64,000 nucleotides of DNA from Mycobacterium sp. ACS1612 (GCF_001667505.1 NZ_LZHZ01000034.1:36405-100404); one strand, 5' to 3'. Counted from the stretch's first letter, positions 44,222 to 53,985 are shown. Numbers and translations are program-made. Notes: a model not told the origin generated them from the letters alone.

Positions 44222-44988
44222 GTGAGCTGGATATACATCGCTATACCCAGAAGCTTGGCGGCCAATGTGACCGCCGAATTGAAGCCGAGCTATGACGTTG
44301 TCGTCTGTGGCGCGGGACATCCGGACCGGTGCTCGCCAGCCGACTGGCGGAGAACCCCGACCCGAAGGTTCTACTTCTGGAGGGGCGGAGGCGAGTCACC
44401 GGCCGCCGAACCTGATCCGCAGCTGTATGGGTTCGATTCCGTTCTCGATGGGCGAGGTGCTTGGCGGCGGATCGAGCATCATCGCCATGATCTGGGCGCG
44501 CGGGCACCGCAGCCTCCGAATCCGGTCGGACCCACCGGGTCGGGGCGGTTGAGATCTTCGGACAGTCGGCCCCGGACGTCCGGTGTCGGCGACGAAGGCG
44601 AGTTGCGTCGCGTCAGGGTTGCCGTGCGTCAGCACTTACCGGGGGTGGTCCGAAACTTCCAGGACCACTTGGCTTTGACTGCGGCCAGCATATCGGAGCG
44701 TCCGCAAAAGCCACCCTCGAGAACGCCGTGAAATACGGTTCGCCGCAGAACAGCTGGACAGTGTTCGGTGCGCCGACACACGCGAAACGCCGCAGCCGGT
44801 TGCGGCTGTCAGCACCCGACCCCGCCGATCCCATTCGGATTGAGGCCAACGCTCTGCGCGAGATCGGCAACTCCGCCGAACTCCGGCCACACGTCGTGCG
44901 TGAGGTGATGCCGGCCAACACCATGGCTCCGTGCATAGTGATCGGCGAGCGCGCAGCGCATTTCACCAAGGCTGAACGTCGGTTGTGA
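44222..44988 (+). pseudogene. GMC oxidoreductase (choline-dehydrogenase-like) pseudogene
   Basis: Family motifs are spread over three frames: LKPSYDVVVCGAG (FAD beta-alpha-beta), VLASRLAENPDPKVLLLE, GEVLGGGSSIIAMIWARGHR (GMC signature 1), LPGVVRNFQDHLALTA, and near the end RRSRLRLSAPDPADPIRIEA followed by REIGNSAELRPHVVREVM. At least two indels and large internal deletions shorten it to about 770 bp against a normal ~1.6 kb. It cannot encode an enzyme. Confidence 0.75.
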
Positions 44989-45087
44989 ACCGCCCAGCAT
45001 GGTGAATCGCCGATGCACGGGTTCGGGCGACCCGCACGTTGTAGGAGTGGATCGCGCACCGTGGAACAACTACGAAGGACAAATCCG

Positions 45088-45381
45088 ATGACAGTCACCG
45101 TGACATTCGAACTGCAATTCAAGCCCGAGTCGGTTTCAGCGGGCCGCGATCTCATGAGTCAAGCGCTGAAAGACACTCGCGCCTTTGCCGGGAACCGTTT
45201 GATTCAGGTCCTCATCGACGAGGAGGACGAGGCGCACTGGCTCGTCTACCAGATCTGGGACACCGTCGAGCATGACGAGGCATACCGCAGGTTTCGCGCC
45301 GCGGAGGGAGAACTCACCGACCTTCCGCCATTGCTCGCCAAGCCTGCCGTGAAGAAGCGGTACGTGACAAGCGACATCTGA
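45088..45381 (+). CDS. Antibiotic biosynthesis monooxygenase (ABM)-domain protein
   Basis: 97 residues from ATG 45088 (MTVTVTFELQFKPESVSA), with GAAGGA ahead; upstream in-frame sequence is not coding. A ferredoxin-like alpha-beta barrel with the ABM pattern RLIQVLIDEEDEAHWLVYQI followed by WDTVEHDEAYRRFRA. Such proteins act as small monooxygenases or as heme- or quinone-binding enzymes; the substrate is not deducible. Confidence 0.75.
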   Translation: MTVTVTFELQFKPESVSAGRDLMSQALKDTRAFAGNRLIQVLIDEEDEAHWLVYQIWDTVEHDEAYRRFRAAEGELTDLPPLLAKPAVKKRYVTSDI

Positions 45382-45467
45382 TATACCGGCCGTGTTCGTG
45401 CGAGCCCAGCAGCATCGATATGCGCGTTCGGGCTCCCTGCATCGAGGCGTCTGCTCTGATTGGACTC

Positions 45468-46142
45468 ATGGGGTCGGGTTCCGTGGCAGATGTGCTCGCA
45501 CGAATGCGTGTCATCGATTCGCAGACGTCCGCAGGTGACGGTGTCGCCGTGTTCAATCGGGTCTATCTTCGGGTCACCGAGATGATCGCGGACCGCTTGG
45601 CCTCAGGCGGTGTGTTCCATGACGATGCCTTCATCGCCGATCTCGACGTGCGATTCGCCGACTACTGGTTTGCGGCGTACGACGCCGCTGATGCGAAGCC
45701 GAAAGCCTGGGCGCCGTTGTTCGACGCACGGGGGAATCCCAAATTATTGCCGATTCAATTCGCACTCGCCGGCATGAACGCGCACATCGAGCACGATCTG
45801 GCGTTCGCTGTGGTCACCACGTGCGCTGCGCGTCGGCTGACGCCCGAAAGCGAGGGCGTTCAGCAGGATTTCGACAAAGTCAACGAACTGCTCGCCAGCG
45901 TGGAGGCGGAGATCCGTCGGTCGTTTCTCACCGATGTGGAACAGTCCATCGACGACCACCTGGGACCGATCGCTCACTTGGTCACGTCGTGGAACATCGA
46001 AAAGGCACGCGACTTCGCCTGGTTGAGCGCGCGGACGCTGTGGGAGTTGCGCCGGACCCGCTACCTGTTCGACGCCTATGCCGCAACCCTGGCCGGCACC
46101 GTCGGAATGGGATCACGGCTACTTCTGACCGCCCTCAACTAG
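45468..46142 (+). CDS. DUF5995 family protein
   Basis: 224 residues from ATG 45468 (MGSGSVADVLARM). All-helical with conserved RFADYWFAAYDAADAKPKAW, LPIQFALAGMNAHIEHDLAF and VTSWNIEKARDFAWLSARTL, the pattern of the actinobacterial DUF5995 family. Conserved Asn/His residues (GMNAHI, W..A) suggest a metal or heme site. Function unknown. Ends eight bases into the convergent fdhF. Confidence 0.7.
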   Translation: MGSGSVADVLARMRVIDSQTSAGDGVAVFNRVYLRVTEMIADRLASGGVFHDDAFIADLDVRFADYWFAAYDAADAKPKAWAPLFDARGNPKLLPIQFALAGMNAHIEHDLAFAVVTTCAARRLTPESEGVQQDFDKVNELLASVEAEIRRSFLTDVEQSIDDHLGPIAHLVTSWNIEKARDFAWLSARTLWELRRTRYLFDAYAATLAGTVGMGSRLLLTALN

Positions 46143-48402
46143 ACGGCTCGAAGCGGACGAACACGCCTTTGGAGGTGGGGGTGTTGCTGATGTCGGCGAC
46201 GCTGTCCAGCGGTACCAGCACGTTGGTTTCAGGGTAGTAGGACGCCGCCGAACCACGTGCTGCGGGATAGGCCACCACGCGGAAGTTCTCGGCTCGCCGT
46301 TCGACACCGTCTTCCCAGGTGCTCACCAGGTCGACCATCTGCCGGTCGGCCAGCCCGAGTTCCTCGATGTCGGCGGGGTTGATCAGCACGATGCGACGGC
46401 CGTTCTTGATGCCGCGATACCGGTCGTTCGGTGCGTACGGCACGGTGTTCCACTGGTCATGGCTGCGCATCGTCTGCAACACCAGATGGTTTGGCGGAAC
46501 CTGGATTCGGTCAAACGTGTTGCAGGTGAACTGCGCCTTGCCCGACGCCGTGTTGAACCGGTGGTCGTTGACCGGATTGGGCAGCCGGAACCCGCCGGGT
46601 CGGCGCACCCGCTCGTTGAAGTCCTCGAAGTCGGGCACCACACGAGAGATCGCGTCGCGGATCATGTCGTAGTCGGATTCGAACTTTTCCCAGCCGATTT
46701 CGTGGCTGTCTCCCAGGGTGCGGCGGGCCAGTCGGCAGACGATCGCCACTTCGCTGAGGAGATGCTCCGACGCGGGCGTGAGTCGGCCGCGGGACTGGTG
46801 CACGATACTCATCGAGTCTTCGACCGTGATGAACTGCTCACCCGTCGCCTGGACATCGCGGTCGCTGCGGCCGAGGGTGGGCAGGATCAGAGCCGTCTCA
46901 CCGCACACCGCGTGCGACATGTTCAGCTTCGTAGAGATGTGCACGGTCAGCCGGCAGTTGCGCATCGCGCGTTCGGTCAATTCGCTGTCGGGGGTGGCGC
47001 GCACGAAATTGCCTGCGAAGCCGACGAACACCTTCGCCCGGCCGTCGCGCATGGCCCTGATCGAGTCCACCGCGTCGAGGCCGTGGTGCGTCGGGGGAGC
47101 GAAGCCGAACTCCCCCTCGAGCGCATCGAGGAACGACTGGGGCATCTTCTCCCAGATGCCCATCGTGCGGTCGCCCTGGACGTTGCTGTGGCCGCGAACC
47201 GGGCATACCCCTGCGCCCGGCCGGCCCAGGTTCCCGCGCAGCATCAGGAAGTTCACGATTTCGCGCACCGTCGCCACACCGTGCTTCTGCTGGGTGACGC
47301 CCATCGCCCAGCACACGATGACCTTCGAGCTGGCGAGCACCCGATCGACGACCTGCTGGATCTCCTCTTGCGAAAGACCCGTCGCGTCAAGCACATCCGG
47401 CCAGGAGATCTGCCGCGTGTGGGCGGCGAACTCGACGAAACCCGTGGTGTGGGTGTCGATGAAATCGGAATCCAACACCGTTCCCGGCGCATCGTCTTCG
47501 GCCTTCAACAGCAGGGCGTTGATGGCCTGGAACAGCGCCAGGTCGCCACAGGGCTTGATGTGCAGGAACTGATCGGCGATCGCGGTGCCGCGGCCCAGGA
47601 TTCCCCTGACCTTCTGCGGATTCTTGAACCGGATCAGTCCCGCTTCGGGCAACGGGTTCACCGCGATCACGTGTCCGCCGTTGCGTTTGGTTTCCTCCAG
47701 CGCGGACAGCATCCGAGGCATGTTGGTCCCCGGGTTGAGCCCCACCGCCAGCACCAGGTCGGCGGTTTCGAGGTCCTCGAGGCTCACGCTGCCCTTGCCG
47801 ATTCCCAGCGTCTCGCTCAGTCCGGCGCCGCTGGACTCGTGGCACATGTTCGAGCAGTCCGGCAGATTGTTGGTGCCGTACGCGCGTGCGAACAGCTGCA
47901 GCAGAAACGCCGCCTCATTGCTGAGCCTGCCCGAGGTGTAGAACAGCGCCTCGTCGGGTGAATCCAGCGCGCGCAGTTCGGTGGCCAGCACGTCGAAGGC
48001 GCCGTCCCAGTCGATCGGCTCGTAGTGGTCCGATCCGGGCCGCTTCACCATCGGCTCGGTCAACCGGCCCTGTTCGTTGAGCCACATGTCCGACTTCGTG
48101 GCCAGCTCGGAGATCGGGTGCTCATGGAAGAACTCTCGGGTGATCCGGCGCGTGGTCGCCTCGTCGTTGATGTGTTTGGCGCCGTTTTCGCAGTACTCGT
48201 TGCGGTGCCGCTTGCCGGCCTCGGGCTCCGGCCATGCGCAGCCCGGGCAGTCGATGCCGTCGGCCTGATTGATGCTCAGCAGGTTGAGCGTCGTCCGCAC
48301 CAGCGACGTCTGCTCCAGCGAGTACTCCAGCGCATGCATGACCGCAGGCACTCCGGCTGCTGACTTCTTGGGCGGCTTGACCTTCGGGTTCTCGACGCCC
48401 AT
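46135..48402 (-). CDS. fdhF: FdhF-type molybdopterin oxidoreductase (YdeP/TIGR01701 family)
   Basis: 755 residues from ATG 48402 (MGVENPKVKPPKKS); an upstream start would add 11 codons. N-terminal Cys cluster DGIDCPGCAWPEP with EYCENGAKHINDEATT for an Fe-S site, then bis-MGD domains: YTSGRLSNEAAFLLQLFARA, SNMCHESSGAGLSETLGIGK, MPRMLSALEETKRNGGHVI, RGHSNVQGDRTMGI. The corresponding M. tuberculosis gene is annotated fdhF. Members are formate-dehydrogenase-like but lack selenocysteine; true substrate unproven. No fdhD gene is adjacent in this window. Confidence 0.85.
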   Translation of the reverse strand: MGVENPKVKPPKKSAAGVPAVMHALEYSLEQTSLVRTTLNLLSINQADGIDCPGCAWPEPEAGKRHRNEYCENGAKHINDEATTRRITREFFHEHPISELATKSDMWLNEQGRLTEPMVKRPGSDHYEPIDWDGAFDVLATELRALDSPDEALFYTSGRLSNEAAFLLQLFARAYGTNNLPDCSNMCHESSGAGLSETLGIGKGSVSLEDLETADLVLAVGLNPGTNMPRMLSALEETKRNGGHVIAVNPLPEAGLIRFKNPQKVRGILGRGTAIADQFLHIKPCGDLALFQAINALLLKAEDDAPGTVLDSDFIDTHTTGFVEFAAHTRQISWPDVLDATGLSQEEIQQVVDRVLASSKVIVCWAMGVTQQKHGVATVREIVNFLMLRGNLGRPGAGVCPVRGHSNVQGDRTMGIWEKMPQSFLDALEGEFGFAPPTHHGLDAVDSIRAMRDGRAKVFVGFAGNFVRATPDSELTERAMRNCRLTVHISTKLNMSHAVCGETALILPTLGRSDRDVQATGEQFITVEDSMSIVHQSRGRLTPASEHLLSEVAIVCRLARRTLGDSHEIGWEKFESDYDMIRDAISRVVPDFEDFNERVRRPGGFRLPNPVNDHRFNTASGKAQFTCNTFDRIQVPPNHLVLQTMRSHDQWNTVPYAPNDRYRGIKNGRRIVLINPADIEELGLADRQMVDLVSTWEDGVERRAENFRVVAYPAARGSAASYYPETNVLVPLDSVADISNTPTSKGVFVRFEPSS

Positions 48403-48533
48403 GTGTTCAGTTGCCTTTCGTGCTCGCGCGGACAAGCCGACTCTCGTTGCTGCCCTTCATCATTGCGGGCTGCGCCCACAGCCGTCCAACAGAAATCTGT
48501 TACCGGCCGATAGCGAGATGTTATCAGCGCCGC

Positions 48534-49958
48534 TCAGAGGACCTTCAGTTCCTCCGCGACCTCGGTGACCGACTTCTTGGCATCGCCGAACAGCATGGTC
48601 GTTCCGTCGGCGTAGAACAGCGGGTTCTCGATGCCGGCGAAGCCGGAGTTCATCGAGCGCTTGAGCACGATGACCGACTTGGACTGGTCGACGTTGAGGA
48701 TCGGCATGCCGTGAATCGGGCTCGACGGATCGTTGCGCGCCGCCGGGTTGGTGACATCGTTGGCGCCGATGACGATTGTGACGTCGGTCCTGCCGAATTC
48801 GTCGTTGATGTCGTCCATCTCCTTCATCGCGTCGTATTCGACGTCAGCCTCGGCCAGCAGCACGTTCATGTGTCCGGGCATCCGCCCCGCGACGGGATGG
48901 ATCGCGTACTTCACCGGCACGCCGCGCTGTTCGAGCATGCCCGCGAGGTCCTTGACGGCGTGCTGGGCCTGTGCGACGGCCAGACCGTAGCCGGGCACCA
49001 CGATGACTTGGTTGGCGTAGGCCATCTGGATCGCGGCGTCGGCCGCCGAGGTGGCCTTGACCACCTTGTCGGTGCCGTCGTCGCTCGAGGCCGCCATGCC
49101 GCCGCCACCGAAGCCGCCCGCGACGATCGCCGGGATGGAGCGGTTCATCGCCTTGGCCATCAGGTTGGTCAGAATCGAACCTGAGGCGCCAACGATCATG
49201 CCCGCCACGATCATCGCGGTGTTGTTCAGCGCCAAACCCGCTGCCGCAGCGGACAATCCGGTCAACGCATTGAGCAGCGAGATCACCACGGGCATATCGG
49301 CGCCGCCGATCGGCAGCACCACCATCAAGCCGAGGACGCCCGCGGCGACGAGCAGTCCGACCATCCACCACAGCGATGCGCCACCGCTTCCCGGATGTGC
49401 GGCCAGTCCGATCGCGATCGCGGCGGCCACCGCACCCGCGAGCAGCAACAGGTTCAGCGGCTGCTGTGCCTTGCCGATTCCGATCGGGCGGCCCGGCAGC
49501 ACCTCCTGCAGCTTGCCGAACGCGATGATCGAACCCCAGAACGACACCGACCCGATGATCGCCGCGAACAGTGAGGCCACCACGATGTGCACCGTCGGCG
49601 ACTCCCCGTGCTGGAAGTCCGAAAAGCCTGCCGTGTCAATGAATTCCGACAGCGCGATGAGCGCCACCGTGCCGCCGCCGACCCCGTTGAACAGGGCGAC
49701 CAACTGCGGCATCGCGGTCATCTTCGTCATCCGGGCCGGTGGCACCCCGAGTGCCACCCCGAGCAGGAGGCCGGCGATGATCAGGCCCCAGTTCTCGCTG
49801 TGCCGGATCGCGATCAGCGTCGCGAGCACCGCGACGGCCATCCCCGCACCCGCGATCCAGTTGCCGCGCACCGCGGTCTTGGGCCCTGTCAAACCCATCA
49901 GGCCGTAGATGAACATCGCAAACGCGATGATGTAGAGCACCGTGACGAGATAGTTCAT
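48534..49958 (-). CDS. pntB: NAD(P) transhydrogenase subunit beta (PntB)
   Basis: 474 residues. A membrane domain of about nine helices (LVTVLYIIAFAMFIYGLMGL onward) and a soluble NADP-binding domain III with VVPGYGLAVAQAQHAVKDLA, KYAIHPVAGRMPGHMNVLLA and DDINDEFGRTDVTIVIGAND. PntAB uses the proton gradient to reduce NADP+ with NADH. The ATG overlaps the pntAb stop (ATGA). Confidence 0.95.
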   Translation of the reverse strand: MNYLVTVLYIIAFAMFIYGLMGLTGPKTAVRGNWIAGAGMAVAVLATLIAIRHSENWGLIIAGLLLGVALGVPPARMTKMTAMPQLVALFNGVGGGTVALIALSEFIDTAGFSDFQHGESPTVHIVVASLFAAIIGSVSFWGSIIAFGKLQEVLPGRPIGIGKAQQPLNLLLLAGAVAAAIAIGLAAHPGSGGASLWWMVGLLVAAGVLGLMVVLPIGGADMPVVISLLNALTGLSAAAAGLALNNTAMIVAGMIVGASGSILTNLMAKAMNRSIPAIVAGGFGGGGMAASSDDGTDKVVKATSAADAAIQMAYANQVIVVPGYGLAVAQAQHAVKDLAGMLEQRGVPVKYAIHPVAGRMPGHMNVLLAEADVEYDAMKEMDDINDEFGRTDVTIVIGANDVTNPAARNDPSSPIHGMPILNVDQSKSVIVLKRSMNSGFAGIENPLFYADGTTMLFGDAKKSVTEVAEELKVL

Positions 49959-50254
49959 CGCGCAGCCTTCTTGCCTTTGAACATGCCGAGCATGCGGTCG
50001 GTCACCACGAAGCCGCCGACCACGTTGAGCGTTCCGAATACGACGGCGACGAACAAGATGATCTGCTCGGCGAGGTTGGGGTGCTCGACGCGGCCAAGCA
50101 CCACCAGCGCACCGATCAGCACGATGCCGTGAATCGCGTTGGTGCCCGACATCAACGGGGTGTGCAAGGTGTTGGGCACCTTGGAGATCACCGAGAACCC
50201 GACGAACCCTGACAACACCAGGATCGCCAGATTGGCCAACAACTGGTCGTACAT
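49955..50254 (-). CDS. pntAb: NAD(P) transhydrogenase subunit alpha, membrane part (PntAb)
   Basis: 99 residues from ATG 50254 (MYDQLLANLAILVLSG), three to four hydrophobic helices: LAILVLSGFVGFSVIS, IHGIVLIGALVVLG, LFVAVVFGTLNVVGGFVV. The alpha subunit is split into PntAa and PntAb in mycobacteria. Starts one base after the pntAa stop. Confidence 0.92.
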   Translation of the reverse strand: MYDQLLANLAILVLSGFVGFSVISKVPNTLHTPLMSGTNAIHGIVLIGALVVLGRVEHPNLAEQIILFVAVVFGTLNVVGGFVVTDRMLGMFKGKKAAR

Positions 50255-50255
50255 C

Positions 50256-51335
50256 TCAGTTGGTCTCCTCACGTGTGACGCAGGAAGCGGCCACGACTTC
50301 GTCTTCGAAATCCGGTGCCACTTCGCCGTCCTTGATCAACAGGTCGAGCAGCGACGCGATGTTCTTGGCGTACAACTCGCTGGCGTGTTCGGGCATGGTG
50401 GCCGGCAGGTTCAGCGGCGACGCGATCGTCACATCGTGTTTGACAACGGTCTGCCCGGGTTCGGTCAGCTCGCAGTTGCCGCCTGTCTCACCGGCCAGGT
50501 CGACCACCACACTGCCCGGCTTCATGCCGCGCACCGCGGCCGCCGTGACCAGCCGGGGCGCGGGCCGGCCGGGAACCAGCGCGGTGGTGATGACGACATC
50601 GAAACCGGTGATCGCCTTCTCCAGCGCGTCCTGCTGCTGGGCCCGCTCGGCCTCGGTCAGTTCGCGCGCGTATCCGCCCTCTCCGGCGGCGTCAATGCCG
50701 AGGTCCAGCCACTGCGCACCGACCGAGCGCACCTGATCGGCGACTTCGGGCCGCACGTCGTAGCCGGTGGTCTTGCCGCCGAGCCGCTTGGCCGTCGCCA
50801 ACGCCTGCAGACCGGCCACGCCGACACCGAGCACCAGCACGGTGGCCGGCTTGACGGTGCCCGCCGCGGTGGTCAGCATCGGGAAGAAGCGGGTGGCCTC
50901 CGAGGCCGCCACCAACACGGCCTTGTAACCGGCGACGTTGGCCTGCGACGACAACGCATCCATCGCCTGCGCGCGCGAGATCCGTGGAATCGCTTCCATC
51001 GCAAAGCCTGTGACGCCCGCGAGTCGCAGATCCTCGGCAACCTCGGGATGTGTGCGAGGTGCCAGAAAGCCGACGACAGTGGATTCGGGCTTCAGCAGCG
51101 CGATTTCGTCCTTCGTCGGCGGGTTGACCTTCACCACCAGATCGGCGGGCCACGGGTCACCGATGGTGGCGCCCACCCGTTCGTATTGTTCGTCAGGAAT
51201 CAAAGCCCCTGTGCCGGCGCCACTTTCGACGACAACGTCGAGACCTGCAGCGCGCAGTTTCTCGACGACCTTGGGGACCAGCGCGACACGGCGTTCATCT
51301 GCCGCGTTCTCGCGCGGCACTCCGATCAGCGTCAT
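50256..51335 (-). CDS. pntAa: NAD(P) transhydrogenase subunit alpha, soluble part (PntAa)
   Basis: 359 residues from ATG 51335 (MTLIGVPRENAADERRV), a start shared by AlaDH/PNT proteins; the frame upstream is not coding. Domain I of transhydrogenase: VLVLGVGVAGLQALATAKRL dinucleotide fold, KTTGYDVRPEVADQVRS and PRLVTAAAVRGMKPGSVVVD. Binds NAD(H). Leads the pntAa-pntAb-pntB operon, with a short palindrome 90 bp upstream. Confidence 0.94.
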   Translation of the reverse strand: MTLIGVPRENAADERRVALVPKVVEKLRAAGLDVVVESGAGTGALIPDEQYERVGATIGDPWPADLVVKVNPPTKDEIALLKPESTVVGFLAPRTHPEVAEDLRLAGVTGFAMEAIPRISRAQAMDALSSQANVAGYKAVLVAASEATRFFPMLTTAAGTVKPATVLVLGVGVAGLQALATAKRLGGKTTGYDVRPEVADQVRSVGAQWLDLGIDAAGEGGYARELTEAERAQQQDALEKAITGFDVVITTALVPGRPAPRLVTAAAVRGMKPGSVVVDLAGETGGNCELTEPGQTVVKHDVTIASPLNLPATMPEHASELYAKNIASLLDLLIKDGEVAPDFEDEVVAASCVTREETN

Positions 51336-51425
51336 ATTCCTCTTCCTGGCTGTGGCCGGGCAGAAAGTTCGTACGCCGATAACGGCGACGCCCAGGCGCG
51401 GACCATTGCCACAGTAAAGGAGATC

Positions 51426-51438
51426 GCATACTGTATGC
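51426..51438. promoter_or_regulatory. Perfect 13-bp palindrome upstream of pntAa
   Basis: GCATACTGTATGC, symmetric about a central T, in the 183-bp divergent gap between pntAa and the ketopantoate-reductase-like gene. Plausible operator for a dimeric (GntR-like or LysR-like) regulator; the regulator is unknown. Confidence 0.4.
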
Positions 51439-51518
51439 AACCAGATCCGAGGAACCCGCGCGGCTGTCGTGGCCGCGCGTGGCTGTACATATCAGTATCC
51501 ACAGTCAGGAGAGTCGCC

Positions 51519-52538
51519 ATGAAGATTGCAGTCGTCGGGGCCGGAGCAATTGGCGCTTACTGGGGTGCTTCGCTGCACCGAGGTGGTGCTGAGGTCCACC
51601 TGATCGCACGCAACGAGCATCTGCGGGCCATGCGGGAGAACGGAGTGCAGGTGCTCAGCCCGCGCGGTGACTTCGTGGCCCACCCGCACGCCACCGACGA
51701 CCCCGCCGAGATCGGCCCCGTCGACTATGTCTTCCTCGGGCTCAAGGCGCACAGCTATCCCTCCTGTGGCCAGCTGGTGCAGCCGCTGTTGGGCGAGCAC
51801 ACCGCAGTCCTGCCCGCCCAGAACGGAATTCCGTGGTGGTACTTCCATCAACTGCCCGGGCCGTACGAGGGCCGTCGCATCGAAGCCGTCGATCCGGGCG
51901 GCGCCACCAGCGCCGTGCTGTCACCGGAGAGGGCGATCGGTTGCGTGGTCTACCCGGCAACGACGATCGAGGCGCCCGGCGTGATCCGGCATCTCGAGGG
52001 CACCCGGTTCTCGATCGGCGAGCCGTCCGGGGAGATCTCGCAACGCTGTAAAGACTTGAGCGATGCGATGATTGCCGGCGGACTGAAGGCCCCGGTCGAG
52101 GCGAACCTGCGCGACGACATCTGGATCAAGCTGATGGGCAACGTCGCGTTCAACCCGCTGAGCGCACTCACCAGGGCCACCATGGTCGAGATCTGCCAGA
52201 ACCCCAACACCCGCACGATCGTCACCCAGCTGATGGAGGAGACGCTCGACATCGCGGCCAGAGTTGGTAGTACACCGGATATTTCGATCGAGAAGCGACT
52301 GCGCGGCGCGGAGAACGTCGGCCACCACAAGACGTCCATGCTGCAGGACCTCGAGGCCGGTAAGCAGCTGGAGCTGGACGCCATCGTCACCGCGGTGGTG
52401 GAGATGGCCGACCTCACCGGCGCCCCCGCGCCGACGCTTCGCACCGTGCACGCCGCCGCCGATCTACTCGCCCAGACCTGCGCGCCTGCGACGTCGCATG
52501 CCGCCGTTGTCCCGCAGCCCGAACCCGCGCTGCGCTGA
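51519..52538 (+). CDS. 2-dehydropantoate 2-reductase-like (ApbA/PanE) protein
   Basis: 339 residues from ATG 51519 (MKIAVVGAGAIGAYWGASLH). The NADP-binding fold and VDYVFLGLKAHSYPSCGQLV, VLPAQNGIPWWYFHQLPGPY, the conserved KLMGNVAFNPLSALTRATM with catalytic Lys and Asn, and a helical C-terminal domain fit the ketopantoate reductase family. Many members of this family reduce other 2-keto acids, so pantothenate synthesis is not certain. Shares a promoter gap with pntAa; upstream of pyk by 13 bp, likely in one operon. Confidence 0.8.
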   Translation: MKIAVVGAGAIGAYWGASLHRGGAEVHLIARNEHLRAMRENGVQVLSPRGDFVAHPHATDDPAEIGPVDYVFLGLKAHSYPSCGQLVQPLLGEHTAVLPAQNGIPWWYFHQLPGPYEGRRIEAVDPGGATSAVLSPERAIGCVVYPATTIEAPGVIRHLEGTRFSIGEPSGEISQRCKDLSDAMIAGGLKAPVEANLRDDIWIKLMGNVAFNPLSALTRATMVEICQNPNTRTIVTQLMEETLDIAARVGSTPDISIEKRLRGAENVGHHKTSMLQDLEAGKQLELDAIVTAVVEMADLTGAPAPTLRTVHAAADLLAQTCAPATSHAAVVPQPEPALR

Positions 52539-52551
52539 CGAGAGGAACATC

Positions 52552-53973
52552 GTGATCCGACGCGCCAAGATTGTCTGCACATTGGGTCCGGCCACCGCGA
52601 CCGCTCCGCGGCTGGCCGAACTCATCGACGCCGGAATGGATGTGGCCCGGCTGAACTTCAGCCATGGTTCGCAGGCCGAGCATTCGGAGGTCTACGACAC
52701 CGTGCGCCGCATCGCCGCCGAGCGGGGTCGCGCCGTGGGTGTGCTCGCCGACCTGCAGGGCCCCAAGATCCGGCTCGGCCGGTTCGCAGAGGGGCCGGTG
52801 TTCTGGGCCGACGGCGAGCAGATCGTGATCACCACATCGGCGTGCGCCGGCGACCACGACAGGGTGTCGACGACGTACGACGGGCTGGCCGCAGATGTGC
52901 GCGCCGGTGACCGACTGCTGGTGAACGACGGCAAGATCGAACTGCGGGTGCTCGACGTGGACACCACGGATGTGCGCTGTGAGGTCATCCACGGCGGACC
53001 CGTCAGTGACAACAAGGGCATCTCGCTACCGGGTGTCGCGGTCAGCGTGCCGCCGCTGTCCGAGAAGGACATCGAAGACCTCAAGTTCGCACTCGAACTC
53101 GGTGTCGACATGGTGGCCATGTCGTTCGTGCGGGCCCCCGAAGAGGTCAAGCTGGCGCACGCGATCATGGACGAGATGGGCAAGCGAGTTCCCGTCATGG
53201 TGAAACTCGAGAAACCGGAAGCGGTTTCGGACCTGCCCGCGATCATCGACGCGTTCGACGGCTTGATGGTCGCGCGCGGCGACCTCGGCGTCGAGATGCC
53301 GCTGGAACAAGTTCCGCTGGTGCAGAAGCGGGCGATCAGCTTGTGCAGGCAGGCGGCCAAACCGGTCATCGTCGCGACGCACATGCTCGATTCGATGGTC
53401 GCCGACACGCGCCCGACGCGGGCCGAGGTGTCCGACGTCGCCAACGCGATCTTCGACGGCGCCGACGCGGTGATGCTGTCGGCGGAGACCAGCGTCGGTG
53501 CCTACCCTGCGCACACCGTCGAGACGATGGGCCGCATCGTCATGACGGCCGAAGACGCACTGCGACAGGGCAAAGCGACCGAACAAGCGCTGCGCGAAGA
53601 CGAGGACGCGAGCATCAGCGATGCCGTCGCCGCCGCCGCGTGTGGGCTCGGCAGGCGGATCGGCGCGGTGGCGCTGTGCTGCTTCACCCGGTCGGGGGAC
53701 ACCGCGATGCGGTTGGCCAGGCAACGGTCGCCATTGCCGCTGATCGCATTCGCGCACAACGAATCGGTCAGGGCGCGGTTGGCGTTCACCTGGGGGATTC
53801 AGTCGGCGGTGTTGGCCCCGACAAGCACACCGGAGACCATGCCTGCTGTGGTGAGCCGTGGTCTGGCCGATCTCGGTATCTCGCATCCGGGCAGCCTGGT
53901 GGTCGTGGTGTCCGGGAGCCGTGACGGAGTCGCCGGCTACACCGACCGGATGCGCGTGCTGCGCATCGAGTGA
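52552..53973 (+). CDS. pyk: Pyruvate kinase
   Basis: 473 residues from GTG 52552 (VIRRAKIVCTLGPATATA). TIM-barrel active-site elements: ARLNFSHGSQ, ADLQGPKIRLGRF, the substrate-binding Lys in VMVKLEKPEA, VARGDLGVEMP and VIVATHMLDSM, plus VMLSAETSVGAYP. C-terminal allosteric domain ending TDRMRVLRIE. Lies 13 bp after the ketopantoate-reductase-like gene. Because a chromosomal pykA is expected elsewhere in mycobacteria, this may be an extra, specialised isozyme. Confidence 0.92.
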   Translation: MIRRAKIVCTLGPATATAPRLAELIDAGMDVARLNFSHGSQAEHSEVYDTVRRIAAERGRAVGVLADLQGPKIRLGRFAEGPVFWADGEQIVITTSACAGDHDRVSTTYDGLAADVRAGDRLLVNDGKIELRVLDVDTTDVRCEVIHGGPVSDNKGISLPGVAVSVPPLSEKDIEDLKFALELGVDMVAMSFVRAPEEVKLAHAIMDEMGKRVPVMVKLEKPEAVSDLPAIIDAFDGLMVARGDLGVEMPLEQVPLVQKRAISLCRQAAKPVIVATHMLDSMVADTRPTRAEVSDVANAIFDGADAVMLSAETSVGAYPAHTVETMGRIVMTAEDALRQGKATEQALREDEDASISDAVAAAACGLGRRIGAVALCCFTRSGDTAMRLARQRSPLPLIAFAHNESVRARLAFTWGIQSAVLAPTSTPETMPAVVSRGLADLGISHPGSLVVVVSGSRDGVAGYTDRMRVLRIE

Positions 53974-53985
53974 CGTACCGCGGCC

